DNA of 11,329 nt from Pseudomonadota bacterium (GTDB taxonomy: Bacteria > Myxococcota > Polyangia > GCA-2747355 > JACKDQ01). Of this stretch, positions 1 through 7,538 are shown piece by piece; within the stretch, counting starts at the first letter, position 1, and every line of letters begins with the position of its first letter. The position numbers were made by a program, and so were the translations under genes. The notes under the pieces are model-generated. The model did no database searches and was not told where the DNA came from. It saw only the letters and a list, made by a program, of their open reading frames with translations. Location: the NCBI GenBank assembly GCA_030591195.1, contig JAUVBO010000031.1:1-11329 (forward strand). Direction: 5' to 3'.

Positions 1-832
1 ACGTCTCCGGGCCATTCTGGGTGCCGTCGCCGCAGTAGGCCTTGCAGGTCGTCTGGGTCGCGTCAGCCACGCAGCCCGCGACGCAGACCACCACCCCCGC
101 CCCGTCGTGGCAACTGGGCACCACCTGGCCATCGCAGACCTCTGGACCGTTGATCGCGCCGTCGCCGCAGTAGCCCGCGCCGCAGCCGCTGAGATCGATA
201 GCGCTGCAGTCCGGCGCGCAGCGGACCGCTCCGCTCTTGTCGTGGCAGACCGGCACGGCCTGGCCATCGCAGGCCTCGGGGCCATTGCGCTGGTCGTCAC
301 CGCAGTAGGCCTGGCAGCTGCCCGGGTTGATGGTGCAGTTGGCGTTGCAGGTCAGCGTCCCCGAAGAGTCGTGGCAGGCCGAGAGGAACCGGTCGCCGTC
401 GCATTGCTCGGCCGGCGGGCTGAGCAGGCCGTCGCCGCAGTCACCCTCGCACTTGCTGCGGTCGAGGGTGCAGTCTTCGGTGCAGCTCGAGGGCCCCTGG
501 TCACACCGCAGGCCGAAGTCGTCGCCGTCGCACTGCTCGGTGCCGTTGGTCTTGCCGTCGCCGCAGTAGGCGGTGCAGGCGTCGGCCGGGATCGAGCAGT
601 CGTCGTTGCAGGTCAGGTTCGCACCCGCGCTGCACTTCTTGCGGCGGTAGATCGGCTCGTTGTGCAGCACGTTGCGCTCGTCGATGTAGCTGTGCTCGCA
701 CGCCTCGCCCGGATCGAGGCGCTGGTTGCCGCACTGGGCAGAGGGCCCGGCGTCGGCCGAGGAACCATCGGTGGAGGAACAGGCGACGAGCGAGCCGGCT
801 AACGCGAGCGCCAGCAGATGTTTGGTTGGCAT
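1..832 (-). CDS. Cys-rich repeat lipoprotein, myxococcal disulfide-repeat type (C-terminus beyond window)
   Basis: Reading leftward from an ATG at 832 gives 277 codons with no stop before the window edge, so the C-terminus is missing. The N-terminus is a lipoprotein signal: a basic MPTK start, a hydrophobic stretch, and lipobox L15-V-A-C18. A low-complexity Ser/Asp/Ala linker follows. The rest is a Cys-rich array in which CGDG (once CGDD), about 4-6 residues, then xExCDG recurs four times, with a fifth copy cut by the edge; most copies also carry NG. This is the style of the disulfide-rich repeats common on myxococcal surface proteins. The protein is probably an envelope-anchored, disulfide-stabilised structural or adhesive protein; no enzymatic motif is visible. 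An in-frame TAG four codons upstream rules out a longer N-terminus. The ribosome binding site is weak. The next gene upstream, on the same strand, is another Cys-rich lipoprotein 110 bp away. Confidence 0.85.
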   Translation of the reverse strand, partial: MPTKHLLALALAGSLVACSSTDGSSADAGPSAQCGNQRLDPGEACEHSYIDERNVLHNEPIYRRKKCSAGANLTCNDDCSIPADACTAYCGDGKTNGTEQCDGDDFGLRCDQGPSSCTEDCTLDRSKCEGDCGDGLLSPPAEQCDGDRFLSACHDSSGTLTCNANCTINPGSCQAYCGDDQRNGPEACDGQAVPVCHDKSGAVRCAPDCSAIDLSGCGAGYCGDGAINGPEVCDGQVVPSCHDGAGVVVCVAGCVADATQTTCKAYCGDGTQNGPET

Positions 833-942
833 GGGGAGAGTCTACGACAGCTTGCGCGCGACTTCCTCCGGGCAAAGCTCGGACTGACGGGGTGACCGCG
901 AGCTCATCGCCCTGTGAGTCAACGCACGGCGCTGGAAGACGG

Positions 943-2163
943 CTACGGCTCGAACGATATCCAGCGGTGGTGTTCCACGCGGCCGGCCACCGTCGCGTGC
1001 ACGGTGAGCTTGTTCAGCGGCTCGGTGACCTTGGTGTAGACCTGGATGTCACGGCGCATCTCGAGCAATGTCTTGAGCGAGAACCTGCTCGTCACCGCCG
1101 CCGGAATCGTCGCCTCGCCGTCGTCCTTCACCACGCAGGCCACGGTGTCCTGGTAGGCCGCGGTGAGGGTGATCTCCATGCTGGCCCCGGGCTGCGGCGG
1201 ATCCCACTTGACGGTCAGGTCTCCCGTGGGTTGCTGGCCCTCGAGCTCCTCACGCGGCGTGACGATCGCGAAGTCGTCCGGGATCTGCCCCTGGAAGCTC
1301 ATCGCGCCGAGGTCTGGTCCACCGACGACGTCGGCAGTGAACCCGGCGCCAAAGGGCACGTACTGGGGCTCAAACCAGTTGGTGACCGATCCCGCGCCGG
1401 TCGGCAGGTTGTCCGGCTCGTCGCGCCAGTAGAACCACTCGCCGCCGCTGTCGTGGGCGCCGATGACGATCGCGCCGGGTGCGCCGGTGACGTTGAAGGT
1501 CACGTTGCCGGCGCTGATGATCGGCGTGCTCGGCCAGTCGTCGAGCCAGCGGCTCGCCCCCGCCTGGAGGAAGCACGTCTCTCCGTCGGCCGTCTGAAAC
1601 GTCTGGCGCTTGTCGACCGGCAGCGTCTCCTGCTGGCGAAACCAGACCTCCTCCTGGGCCCCCTCGCCGTGGTCGCCGAGCACCTTCGCCGCGCCGTCCT
1701 GGGTCAGACGCCGCAGCTGGAGCCGGGCGATGATGTCGCTCGGCGCCGGAGTCGGCTTCTCGATGCACTCGCCGCTGTCAGTGCAGACCTTCCCGGTCGG
1801 GCAGACTTCGGTCTGGCAGCCTTGCGGCGGCGGTGGCGGTGGCGGTGGCGGTGGCGGCGAGTCACCGCCACAGGTGCCATCGACGTTGCAGGTCGTCGTG
1901 GCACACTCGCAGCCGTCGCCCGGCGTGCCGTTGCAGTCGCTGTGGCCCTGGATGCAGGCACACGCCGCCGCCGCGGTGCAGTTGGCGTTTGGGCCGCAGG
2001 CCGGCTCGCAGATCACCGACGTGGCGACGCAGCTTCCCGTGGCCTCGTCGCAGGCCATGTTCGCCCCGCAAGGGGGGCAGACCTTGGTGGTGCTACCGTT
2101 GTCGTTCGAGCACGCCCCGGCCAGCGTCAGCGACCACGCGAGCAAGACCTTCCAGCGCTTCAT
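943..2163 (-). CDS. Cys-rich lipoprotein with polyproline hinge, function unknown
   Basis: 406 residues, ATG at 2163 preceded by a good GGAGAG ribosome binding site. The signal peptide ends in lipobox L-A-G-A-C18, so export and lipid anchoring are likely. Residues 29-100 are Cys-rich, with EGF-like spacing and a DCNG...DGCE element common in myxococcal secreted proteins. An uninterrupted run of 11 prolines (residues 103-113) follows, then a short Cys segment (116-133). From about 140 to the end is a globular, probably beta-rich region with few cysteines. It contains aromatic motifs around WFYWRDEP and a final WISFEP that I cannot assign to a family. The layout (anchor, Cys-rich stalk, stiff hinge, terminal domain) suggests the last domain is displayed away from the membrane. 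It lies 140 bp downstream of the metalloprotease gene and appears to have its own promoter. The function of the C-terminal domain is unknown. Confidence 0.85.
   Translation of the reverse strand: MKRWKVLLAWSLTLAGACSNDNGSTTKVCPPCGANMACDEATGSCVATSVICEPACGPNANCTAAAACACIQGHSDCNGTPGDGCECATTTCNVDGTCGGDSPPPPPPPPPPPQGCQTEVCPTGKVCTDSGECIEKPTPAPSDIIARLQLRRLTQDGAAKVLGDHGEGAQEEVWFRQQETLPVDKRQTFQTADGETCFLQAGASRWLDDWPSTPIISAGNVTFNVTGAPGAIVIGAHDSGGEWFYWRDEPDNLPTGAGSVTNWFEPQYVPFGAGFTADVVGGPDLGAMSFQGQIPDDFAIVTPREELEGQQPTGDLTVKWDPPQPGASMEITLTAAYQDTVACVVKDDGEATIPAAVTSRFSLKTLLEMRRDIQVYTKVTEPLNKLTVHATVAGRVEHHRWISFEP
1825..1857 (-). repeat. CCG/CCA simple repeat encoding an 11-proline hinge
   Basis: Eleven consecutive proline codons, mostly strictly alternating CCG and CCA, give a 6-bp simple repeat (GGTGGC on the plus strand) inside the lipoprotein gene. 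The tract separates the Cys-rich stalk from the C-terminal domain. A change of one 6-bp unit would keep the frame and alter hinge length by two prolines, so length variation between strains is plausible. Confidence 0.8.
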
Positions 2164-2231
2164 CCGAGACTCTCCAGAGTTGTAGCCGGGCCCGATCGGG
2201 CTTCGACCTGGCGGCCCGGTGCCCGACGCTG

Positions 2232-2260
2232 ATCATCTCTACCAGGGATCGGCGAGTCAA
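2232..2260 (-). promoter_or_regulatory. Candidate sigma70 promoter for the 943-2163 lipoprotein gene
   Basis: On the minus strand TTGACT (2260-2255, 5/6 to the -35 consensus) is followed after exactly 17 bp by GATGAT (2237-2232, 4/6 to the -10 consensus). Transcription would start near 2225, leaving a leader of about 62 nt with the GGAGAG ribosome binding site. Found by inspection only; the -10 match is moderate. Confidence 0.4.
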
Positions 2261-2303
2261 TGACCCGCGGGCGGTGCGCCTCATCGACCAGCTGCCCGCG
2301 AGG

Positions 2304-3686
2304 TCATCCGCGACGACCTGACCAACCGCGGCGCCGGCGGCGGATCGTGGACGAGGCCAAGAGCAGGAGCGTCAGCCCCACCGGGGCCTGGTCGGCACCC
2401 GACGGACCGGCCAGCGAACAGGAGCCCAGGATGTGTTCCGCACCGCTGTCCGGGTAGGGCGTGGAGGCCGGGGCATGGGGGCCCTGCTCGGTGCCGCCCG
2501 GGGCCGTCGGGTCTGGCGCCGGATCGGTGGACTGGGCCGCGTGCACCGTGATCGTCGCCGCGCTGGCGAGGCCAGCGCCATCCGTCGCGCTGACGGTGAT
2601 CCCGTGCTGCCCGGCGGCGAGGGTCAGCTGGAAGTCGTACGGCGGCTCCTGCTTGGTGTCGATCAGCTCGCCGTCGACGCGCAGCTCGACCGTGTCGACG
2701 GCAAGGTCGTCGCCCGCCGTGGCACTGACGGTGACCTTGGTACCGACGGTATCCCCCTCTCGCGGCGACTGGATCGAGACCTGGGGCCGGGTCGGGTTAG
2801 CTCCGAGCGCCGCGAGCAGCAGCCGGTAGCTGTTGAGCCGCGTCGGGCCGCAGGTGTCTGCTTCGTAGCTGCCGCCGGCGTCCTTGGCGAGCTCCATCTC
2901 CTCGTCGAGGAAGCGCTTCCGGCGATCGGGGCAGAAGCCGTAGCTCATCATGTCGCAGACGGCGTCCTCGTGTGAGGTGTGATCCAGGCCGAAGGCATGC
3001 CCCATCTCGTGGGAGATGGCGATGGCGATCTCCGCCAGCACCCAGTCGTCTGGGCTGACCGGCTGGGCGTTGCCGCAGCGACCCAGGTAATTGAGGGGAT
3101 AAACATAGGCGATGTTCTTTTCCGAGGCGTTGCCGCAGTCCAGTCCCGCGCAGCCTCCCACTCCCGCGTCACGCTTCCACAGGCCGCACACGTCAGGGCA
3201 GCCCCCGACCACGGCCATGTGGTAGACGCCGCTGGTTGGCCGGCGGTCGACGACCTGGACATTGAACGCGCCGTAGTCGCGCCTGACGTACTCGACGATG
3301 ATCTCGCGATTCGCCGGGCTCAGCAGGTCGATGGCGGGAACCGTACACTCTTGGCCGTAGTGCAGGTTCCTGGTGGCGTCCTCCTCCTGGGCGGCGGTCA
3401 ACGTCACGCCGTCGAAGTTGACGTAGATCACGGTCGCGCCGGACGCAGACAAGGCGCGGCGAACCGGGGTGTGGTCGCCAAAGTATCCGGTGCGGCGGAG
3501 AATGTCCGACGCGAGGCGCGGGCGAAGGCTCCGGGCCGACGCGGCGAGCTCGCCGTCGCCCTTCGAAGAGCCCGGAGCGACCTCACCCGAGTGACCGGCA
3601 GGCTCCTGCCCGGTCTCGATCCCGCAGGCGACTGCGAGCAAAGCGACCGTCGTTGCGCCAAGCAGACGCCGGCTGGTGCTGATCAT
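2304..3686 (-). CDS. Metzincin-type zinc metalloprotease with Ig-like domain and MYXO-CTERM-like tail
   Basis: 460 residues, ATG at 3686 behind a strong GGGGGGAGAG ribosome binding site. The N-terminus is an export signal ending in L-A-V-A-C21, which fits a lipobox. The catalytic core carries HEMGHAFGLDH (residues 226-236), the HExxHxxGxxH zinc motif of metzincins. H226, H230 and H236 are the ligands and E227 the general base, followed by a likely Met-turn at MMSYG (246-250). Many cysteines between 113 and 280 suggest disulfides. Residues about 300-384 resemble a bacterial Ig-like domain (SPREGDTV start, regular beta pattern, ATDGAG near the end). A Pro/Thr/Gly-rich linker leads to GSCS (421-424), a short hydrophobic segment (about 435-448) and five arginines, the layout of the MYXO-CTERM sorting signal. 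It probably cleaves extracellular protein at the surface or after release. The substrate is unknown and zymogen features were not identified. Confidence 0.9.
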   Translation of the reverse strand: MISTSRRLLGATTVALLAVACGIETGQEPAGHSGEVAPGSSKGDGELAASARSLRPRLASDILRRTGYFGDHTPVRRALSASGATVIYVNFDGVTLTAAQEEDATRNLHYGQECTVPAIDLLSPANREIIVEYVRRDYGAFNVQVVDRRPTSGVYHMAVVGGCPDVCGLWKRDAGVGGCAGLDCGNASEKNIAYVYPLNYLGRCGNAQPVSPDDWVLAEIAIAISHEMGHAFGLDHTSHEDAVCDMMSYGFCPDRRKRFLDEEMELAKDAGGSYEADTCGPTRLNSYRLLLAALGANPTRPQVSIQSPREGDTVGTKVTVSATAGDDLAVDTVELRVDGELIDTKQEPPYDFQLTLAAGQHGITVSATDGAGLASAATITVHAAQSTDPAPDPTAPGGTEQGPHAPASTPYPDSGAEHILGSCSLAGPSGADQAPVGLTLLLLASSTIRRRRRGWSGRRG

Positions 3687-3710
3687 GCTCTCCCCCCTCG
3701 TGCACGACGA

Positions 3711-3726
3711 TTCAAGTCACGTGCCA
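3711..3726 (-). promoter_or_regulatory. Candidate sigma54 (-24/-12) promoter for the metalloprotease gene
   Basis: The minus strand reads TGGCACG, four bases, then TTGAA. The -24 half is a perfect match to the sigma54 consensus and the spacing to the -12 element is correct, but the -12 element has GA in place of the usual GC. The start site would be near 3700, giving a 14-nt leader that still contains the whole ribosome binding site. No enhancer-binding site was identified. The -12 mismatch keeps confidence low. Confidence 0.3.
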
Positions 3727-3830
3727 CAACAGCGGGTCCGAGAGCCTGGTAGCTTCTGGTGCGATCTTCGCTGGTTGGCTGTGCTGACGCCGCTGCCCGA
3801 GGAATCCCGAACGCCCCGGTGGCGCGGTGG

Positions 3831-3864
3831 GCCAGTATGGCGCGCGCCTAACGCGCGAACTGGC
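3831..3864 (-). terminator. Two-tier hairpin downstream of qmoB, possible terminator
   Basis: GCCAGT (3831-3836) pairs with ACTGGC (3859-3864). Inside that, CGCGCG (3841-3846) pairs with CGCGCG (3852-3857) around a 5-nt loop, with a small internal loop between the stems. It lies about 80 nt past the qmoB stop and before the next minus-strand gene. No U-tract follows, so it may be a 3'-end stabilising or pause structure rather than a classical intrinsic terminator. The rest of the 256-bp gap (3687-3942) holds only the metalloprotease promoter region and shows no gene. Confidence 0.3.
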
Positions 3865-3942
3865 TCACATCACGCGCACTTGAACTGGACGCCGCGCCAA
3901 GCACCGGTCGCCGAACGCGTCGGGCGAAACGGCGGAGGGCAG

Positions 3943-6141
3943 CTAGAATCCCTTGTAGGGGTTGGGGCCGACCTCCTCGATGGTCTCCATGAACTCCTCG
4001 ATGACGGTGGTCAGCTTGTCGCCGTCGTTCATCGAGATCTCCTCGAAGCGGATGCGCTCGGGCTCGAGGACCAGGCGCTCGAGGGTGTCCTTGATGTTAC
4101 CGAGGCGAGTCTTGCACAGCTCGGAGCCCTTGATGAAGTGGCACTGGTAGTCGTCGCCGTGGTGGCAGCCGAGCACCAGCACGCCGTCGATGCCCTTGGC
4201 CAGCGCGTCGGCGATCCAGATCAGGTTCGTCGAGCCGGCGCAGCGCAGCGGGATCACCCGGATGTAGGGGCTCAGCTTGGTGCGGGCCTGGGCCAGCTTG
4301 TCGAGCACCGGCAGGGCGTCGTTTTCGCAGACCAGGGCGAGCACGCAGGGCTTCTCCTCGTCCTCGTCGGGCACCTCCATGGACTTGATCGCCGAGCCGA
4401 TGCCGTCGATCGTGTAGTTCTTGAAGCTGATGATCCGCTCCGGGCAAGCTCCCAGGCAGATGCCGCAGCGCCGGCAGCGTGTCGGGTTGGGCAGCGGGTT
4501 GCCCTTCTCGTCCTCGTTGATCGCGCCGAAGGGGCACTCCTCGGTGCAACGCTTGCATTGGGTGCAGCGCTGCATGAAGAACTCAGGGAAGGTCTTGTCG
4601 CCGACCCGCGGGTGGACCGCCTCACCGCGGGAGATCACCTCCACCGCCTGGATCGCCTTGAGCGCCGCGCCGCGGCCGTCACGCATCGCCGCCGCGGCGT
4701 CCATCGACCGGCGGACGGTGCCGGCGGCAAAGATGCCGGTGCGGCGGGTCTCGTAGGGAAAGCAGATGTAGTGCGAGTCGGGCATGCCGTAGCGCAGGGC
4801 CGGCACCTCGGGACCCTGGCGGTAGTTGAGCTTGAGGATCTTCGGCTGGGCCCGGACCTCCTCCTCGGAGAGCGGCTCGTTCGTCTCGCCCTCGAGCCGG
4901 TTGGTCGAGACCATGCCGGTGGCGAGCACGATCAGATCGAGGTCCTCGATCTGCACGTCCTCGCCGAGCAGCACGTCGGTCATCGCCGCCGAGAGCTTGC
5001 CGTTGGGCTTCGCGACCTCCTTGAGCTCGCCGCGAATGAAGACCGTCCCGTCACGCTGGGCCTGGCGGTAGAACTCCTCGCCCTGCCCCGGCGTGCGCAT
5101 GTCCTTGTACAGCACGTAGCTCTGAGCCGCGGGGTTGTGCTGCTTGAGGTACAGCGACTGCTTGAGCGAGGTGTTGCAGCAGACCGTCGAGCAGTAGGGC
5201 AGGTGGTCCTTGTCGCGGCTTCCAGCGCACTGGATGAACAGCACGCTGTTGACCGCGCCGCCGTCTGACGGGCGCTTGAGCTCGCCGGCCTTGACCATCG
5301 CCTCGAGCTCGACGCTGGTCACCACGTCCTGGTGCTCGCCGTAGCCCAGGTGGCCCAGCTTGCTCGCGTCGTAGGGGGTGAAGCCCGAGGCCAGCACGAT
5401 CGCGCCGATCTTCAGCGCGACCTCCTTGCTGCCGGTCTTGACCTTGACCTCGAACTTGCACGGCGCGCCGTCGATCCCCTCGATCTCGGCCTCGGTCAGC
5501 ACCGTCAGGCCCTGCTGGGACCTGACCTGATCGATCAGCGCCCCGACGCCGACGTCCTCCAGTTGGTGGTAGGGCGGCCTGTGCGGGACGCTCTGGTGCA
5601 GCTTGGCCGCGTAGCCGCCGAGCTCGGCCTGCTGCTCCAGCAGGGTCGTCTCGTAGCCGGCCTTGGCCGCCTCGAGCGCGGCGGTCATGCCCGCCACGCC
5701 ACCGCCGACGACCAGGATCGACTTGGCGAACTCGCCCTCGGCGAAGGGCTCGGGAAGCGCGCTCTTCTTCGCCTTGGTGCACCACATCCGCAGGTAGTCC
5801 TCGGCCAGCAGCTGGCCGTCCTCGTCCTGCGGCTCGCAGATCCAGGCCACGCCCTCGCGTAGGCTGGCCCGCTCGAGCACCACACCCGAGAGCGGCGCGA
5901 ACTCCTTCTGCTTCGCCCGCGAGGAGCAGGCGCCGATGACCACCGCGTTGACGCCTTCGTTGTCGATGTCGTTTTTGATCAGCGCCACGCCCTCGTCGGA
6001 GCAGAGCGCCTCGTGGCGGCGGACGATGTCGGCCTCGGTGTTGTCGTCCTCCTCGGCCATCTCGCAGAGCGCGTCGATGTCGAGCGAGTCGCCGATGCCG
6101 CAACCGCTGCAGATGTAGCAACCAAGCTTCGTATCTGACAT
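3943..6141 (-). CDS. qmoB: QmoB-like HdrA-MvhD fusion flavoprotein/iron-sulfur protein
   Basis: 732 residues, ATG at 6141 behind a GAGGA site with 8-bp spacing. Order: an N-terminal Cys segment (C8, C11, C14) up to about 135; a Rossmann FAD site GGGVAG (146-151); HdrA signature cysteines in CAGSRD (305-310) and YCSTVCC (316-322); two ferredoxin-type [4Fe-4S] motifs (C526/529/532/536 and C556/559/562/566); and an MvhD-type domain (about 598-732) with conserved cysteines such as C634, C659, C667 and C676. This is the QmoB layout. In sulfate reducers, QmoABC passes electrons between quinone and APS reductase; MvhD links hydrogenases to HdrA in methanogens. Here it follows qmoA by 39 bp, but no qmoC follows and no apr genes are present, so it probably serves a different, soluble Hdr-type complex with the divergent genes. 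The alternative name is an HdrA family protein with a hydrogenase iron-sulfur (MvhD) domain. Confidence 0.9.
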   Translation of the reverse strand: MSDTKLGCYICSGCGIGDSLDIDALCEMAEEDDNTEADIVRRHEALCSDEGVALIKNDIDNEGVNAVVIGACSSRAKQKEFAPLSGVVLERASLREGVAWICEPQDEDGQLLAEDYLRMWCTKAKKSALPEPFAEGEFAKSILVVGGGVAGMTAALEAAKAGYETTLLEQQAELGGYAAKLHQSVPHRPPYHQLEDVGVGALIDQVRSQQGLTVLTEAEIEGIDGAPCKFEVKVKTGSKEVALKIGAIVLASGFTPYDASKLGHLGYGEHQDVVTSVELEAMVKAGELKRPSDGGAVNSVLFIQCAGSRDKDHLPYCSTVCCNTSLKQSLYLKQHNPAAQSYVLYKDMRTPGQGEEFYRQAQRDGTVFIRGELKEVAKPNGKLSAAMTDVLLGEDVQIEDLDLIVLATGMVSTNRLEGETNEPLSEEEVRAQPKILKLNYRQGPEVPALRYGMPDSHYICFPYETRRTGIFAAGTVRRSMDAAAAMRDGRGAALKAIQAVEVISRGEAVHPRVGDKTFPEFFMQRCTQCKRCTEECPFGAINEDEKGNPLPNPTRCRRCGICLGACPERIISFKNYTIDGIGSAIKSMEVPDEDEEKPCVLALVCENDALPVLDKLAQARTKLSPYIRVIPLRCAGSTNLIWIADALAKGIDGVLVLGCHHGDDYQCHFIKGSELCKTRLGNIKDTLERLVLEPERIRFEEISMNDGDKLTTVIEEFMETIEEVGPNPYKGF

Positions 6142-6180
6142 GGGATGAGTCCTCGTATCGCTATCGTTTGCGGTTGCGAC

Positions 6181-7419
6181 CTAGCGGCAGCTCTGCAGCG
6201 CAGACAGCGCAGCGGCCGTGGCCTCCTGCACCGTCGAGCTGACCTCGGTCGGCGTCATCACGCAGCCGGCTGGCACGTGACCCGCCGCCTGCTCGCCAAG
6301 CAAGAAGCCGTAGTCGTCGGCCAGCAGCTCCACCGCCGGCTTGTTCGGCACCATCCCCGTAGCCAGCACCACCAGGTCCGCGGTGGTCTCGAACCGCTCG
6401 CCCTTGGTCGTGTCCTCGCCCTGCACCGTCAGCGTGCCGTCGGCAGCCTCGCTGATGCCCGCGACCTTCGACTTGACGAAGCTCACCCCCTCGTCCTGTT
6501 GGACCTTGACGTAGAAGTCCTCCAGCCGGTCGGGCGTGCGGATGTCGATGAAGCAGATCGTCACCTTCGAATCCGGGTACTGCTCGCGCACGTAGGTCGC
6601 CTGCTTGAGCGACGCCAGACAGCAGACCCCCGAGCAGTAGGCGAGGTGGTTCTCGTCGCGGCTGCCGGCGCACTGGACGAAGAGCACGTGCTTCGGCGGC
6701 TCGCCGTCGGACGGCCGCAAGATCTTGCCCTGGGTCGGCCCGTCGTCAGCCGCGAGCCGCTCGAGCATCACGTAGGTCACGACGTTCTGGTGCTTGCCGA
6801 AGCCGTAGTACTCGATCTTCGAGGCGTCGAACGGGTCCCAGCCGGTGGCCCAGACCACCGCGCCGACCTTCAGCGTCTCTTCGCGCGGCTGTTCCTCGAG
6901 GTCGATGGCGCCGTAGGTGCAGGCGTCGGCGACCTTCTTCGCCGCCCCGGCGTCGGCCACCAGATCCGGGTGCAGCACGTAGCGCTCGGGATAAGCGTTC
7001 TTGTGCGGCAGGTAGGCCGCCTTGATCTTGCTCATCCCGTAGTCGAAGGGGTTGTCGACCTCGAGCTCGCAGGCCTCGGCGCACTTGTCGCAGCAGGTGC
7101 ACTTGTCGTTGACGTAGCGCGGGGCGTGCTTGACCGTCACCTCGAAGTCGCCCTCGGTCCCCTTGACCTCGGTCACCTCGGCTTGGGTCAGCACCTGCAC
7201 CCGCGGGTTGCTCTTGAGCCGCTTGTAGTTGATCTCGAGCCCGCAGCTCGGTGGACAGAGCTTGGGGAAGTACTTGTGCAGCTGGGCCACCCGGCCGCCC
7301 ACGTAGGGGTTCCGCTCGACCAGGATCACCTCCTGGCCAACCTCGGCCGCCTCTATCGCTGCGGTCATCCCGGCGATGCCACCTCCGACCACCAGGATCT
7401 TCTTCGTATCGTCGGCCAC
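6181..7419 (-). CDS. qmoA: QmoA-like (HdrA family) FAD/iron-sulfur subunit
   Basis: 412 residues from a GTG at 7419. I chose this start because a GGAGG site lies 8 bp upstream and the protein then begins seven residues before the first beta strand of the FAD fold, as HdrA-like proteins usually do. An ATG at 7455 and a GTG at 7464 are in frame but lack a ribosome binding site. Features: FAD site GGGIAG (12-17); CPPSCGLEIN (55-64), typical of HdrA/QmoA; a CxxCxxCxxxC [4Fe-4S] motif (C107, C110, C113, C117); CAGSRD (250-255); and YCSGVCC (261-267). The length suits QmoA and is much shorter than full HdrA. As a flavin-bearing cytoplasmic partner of the QmoB-like protein it would relay or split electron pairs. 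First gene of the minus-strand arm, 39 bp before qmoB, so probably co-transcribed. Confidence 0.88.
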   Translation of the reverse strand: MADDTKKILVVGGGIAGMTAAIEAAEVGQEVILVERNPYVGGRVAQLHKYFPKLCPPSCGLEINYKRLKSNPRVQVLTQAEVTEVKGTEGDFEVTVKHAPRYVNDKCTCCDKCAEACELEVDNPFDYGMSKIKAAYLPHKNAYPERYVLHPDLVADAGAAKKVADACTYGAIDLEEQPREETLKVGAVVWATGWDPFDASKIEYYGFGKHQNVVTYVMLERLAADDGPTQGKILRPSDGEPPKHVLFVQCAGSRDENHLAYCSGVCCLASLKQATYVREQYPDSKVTICFIDIRTPDRLEDFYVKVQQDEGVSFVKSKVAGISEAADGTLTVQGEDTTKGERFETTADLVVLATGMVPNKPAVELLADDYGFLLGEQAAGHVPAGCVMTPTEVSSTVQEATAAALSALQSCR

Positions 7420-7484
7420 GATCGTGTCCTCCAGGCTTGTTGCGTACCGCGTCATAACGGCCACTCGGGTGCCGTCGCGCGCGG

Positions 7485-7513
7485 ACTATATGCCCCGACC
7501 CCACGCGGGTCAA
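7485..7513 (-). promoter_or_regulatory. Sigma70 promoter for qmoAB
   Basis: The minus strand reads TTGACC (7513-7508, 5/6 to -35), 17 bp, then TATAGT (7490-7485, 5/6 to -10). This is the best promoter match in the window. Transcription would start near 7478, giving a leader of about 59 nt to the GTG start at 7419. The -35 hexamer sits exactly in the centre of a perfect inverted repeat. Confidence 0.6.
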
Positions 7514-7520
7514 CGCGTGG
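7501..7520. promoter_or_regulatory. Perfect 7-bp inverted repeat bracketing the qmoA -35 box, candidate operator
   Basis: CCACGCG (7501-7507) and CGCGTGG (7514-7520) are perfect reverse complements separated by six bases. Those six bases are exactly the -35 hexamer of the qmoA promoter. A dimeric protein bound here would block or replace sigma contact at -35. The regulator is not identified; no regulator gene is in the window. Confidence 0.45.
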
Positions 7521-7538
7521 CGCCTCCCCCCGTGCAGC

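Noticed and set aside
1..600. Possible CRISPR-like or DNA repeat array from recurring CCGTCGCCGCAGTAG
   Set aside because: The recurrence follows in-frame CGDG codons of a Cys-repeat protein. Spacing is irregular and the repeats are imperfect, so it is a coding repeat and not a CRISPR array.
826..2232. 468-codon plus-strand open frame across the lipoprotein genes
   Set aside because: It overlaps two minus-strand genes with signal peptides and ribosome binding sites. Its Arg/Ala/Val-rich translation has no recognisable feature.
3676..5268. 530-codon plus-strand open frame opposite qmoB
   Set aside because: It is antisense to a protein with clear FAD and Fe-S motifs. Its translation is a low-complexity Val/Leu/Arg/Asp mix typical of the complementary frame of GC-rich genes, with no ribosome binding site or motif.
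3943..7419. Reading qmoAB as part of a sulfate reduction locus
   Set aside because: No sat, aprAB or qmoC is present within the window, and the neighbours are HdrBC and FrdAB-like genes, so a sulfate-reduction role is not supported here.
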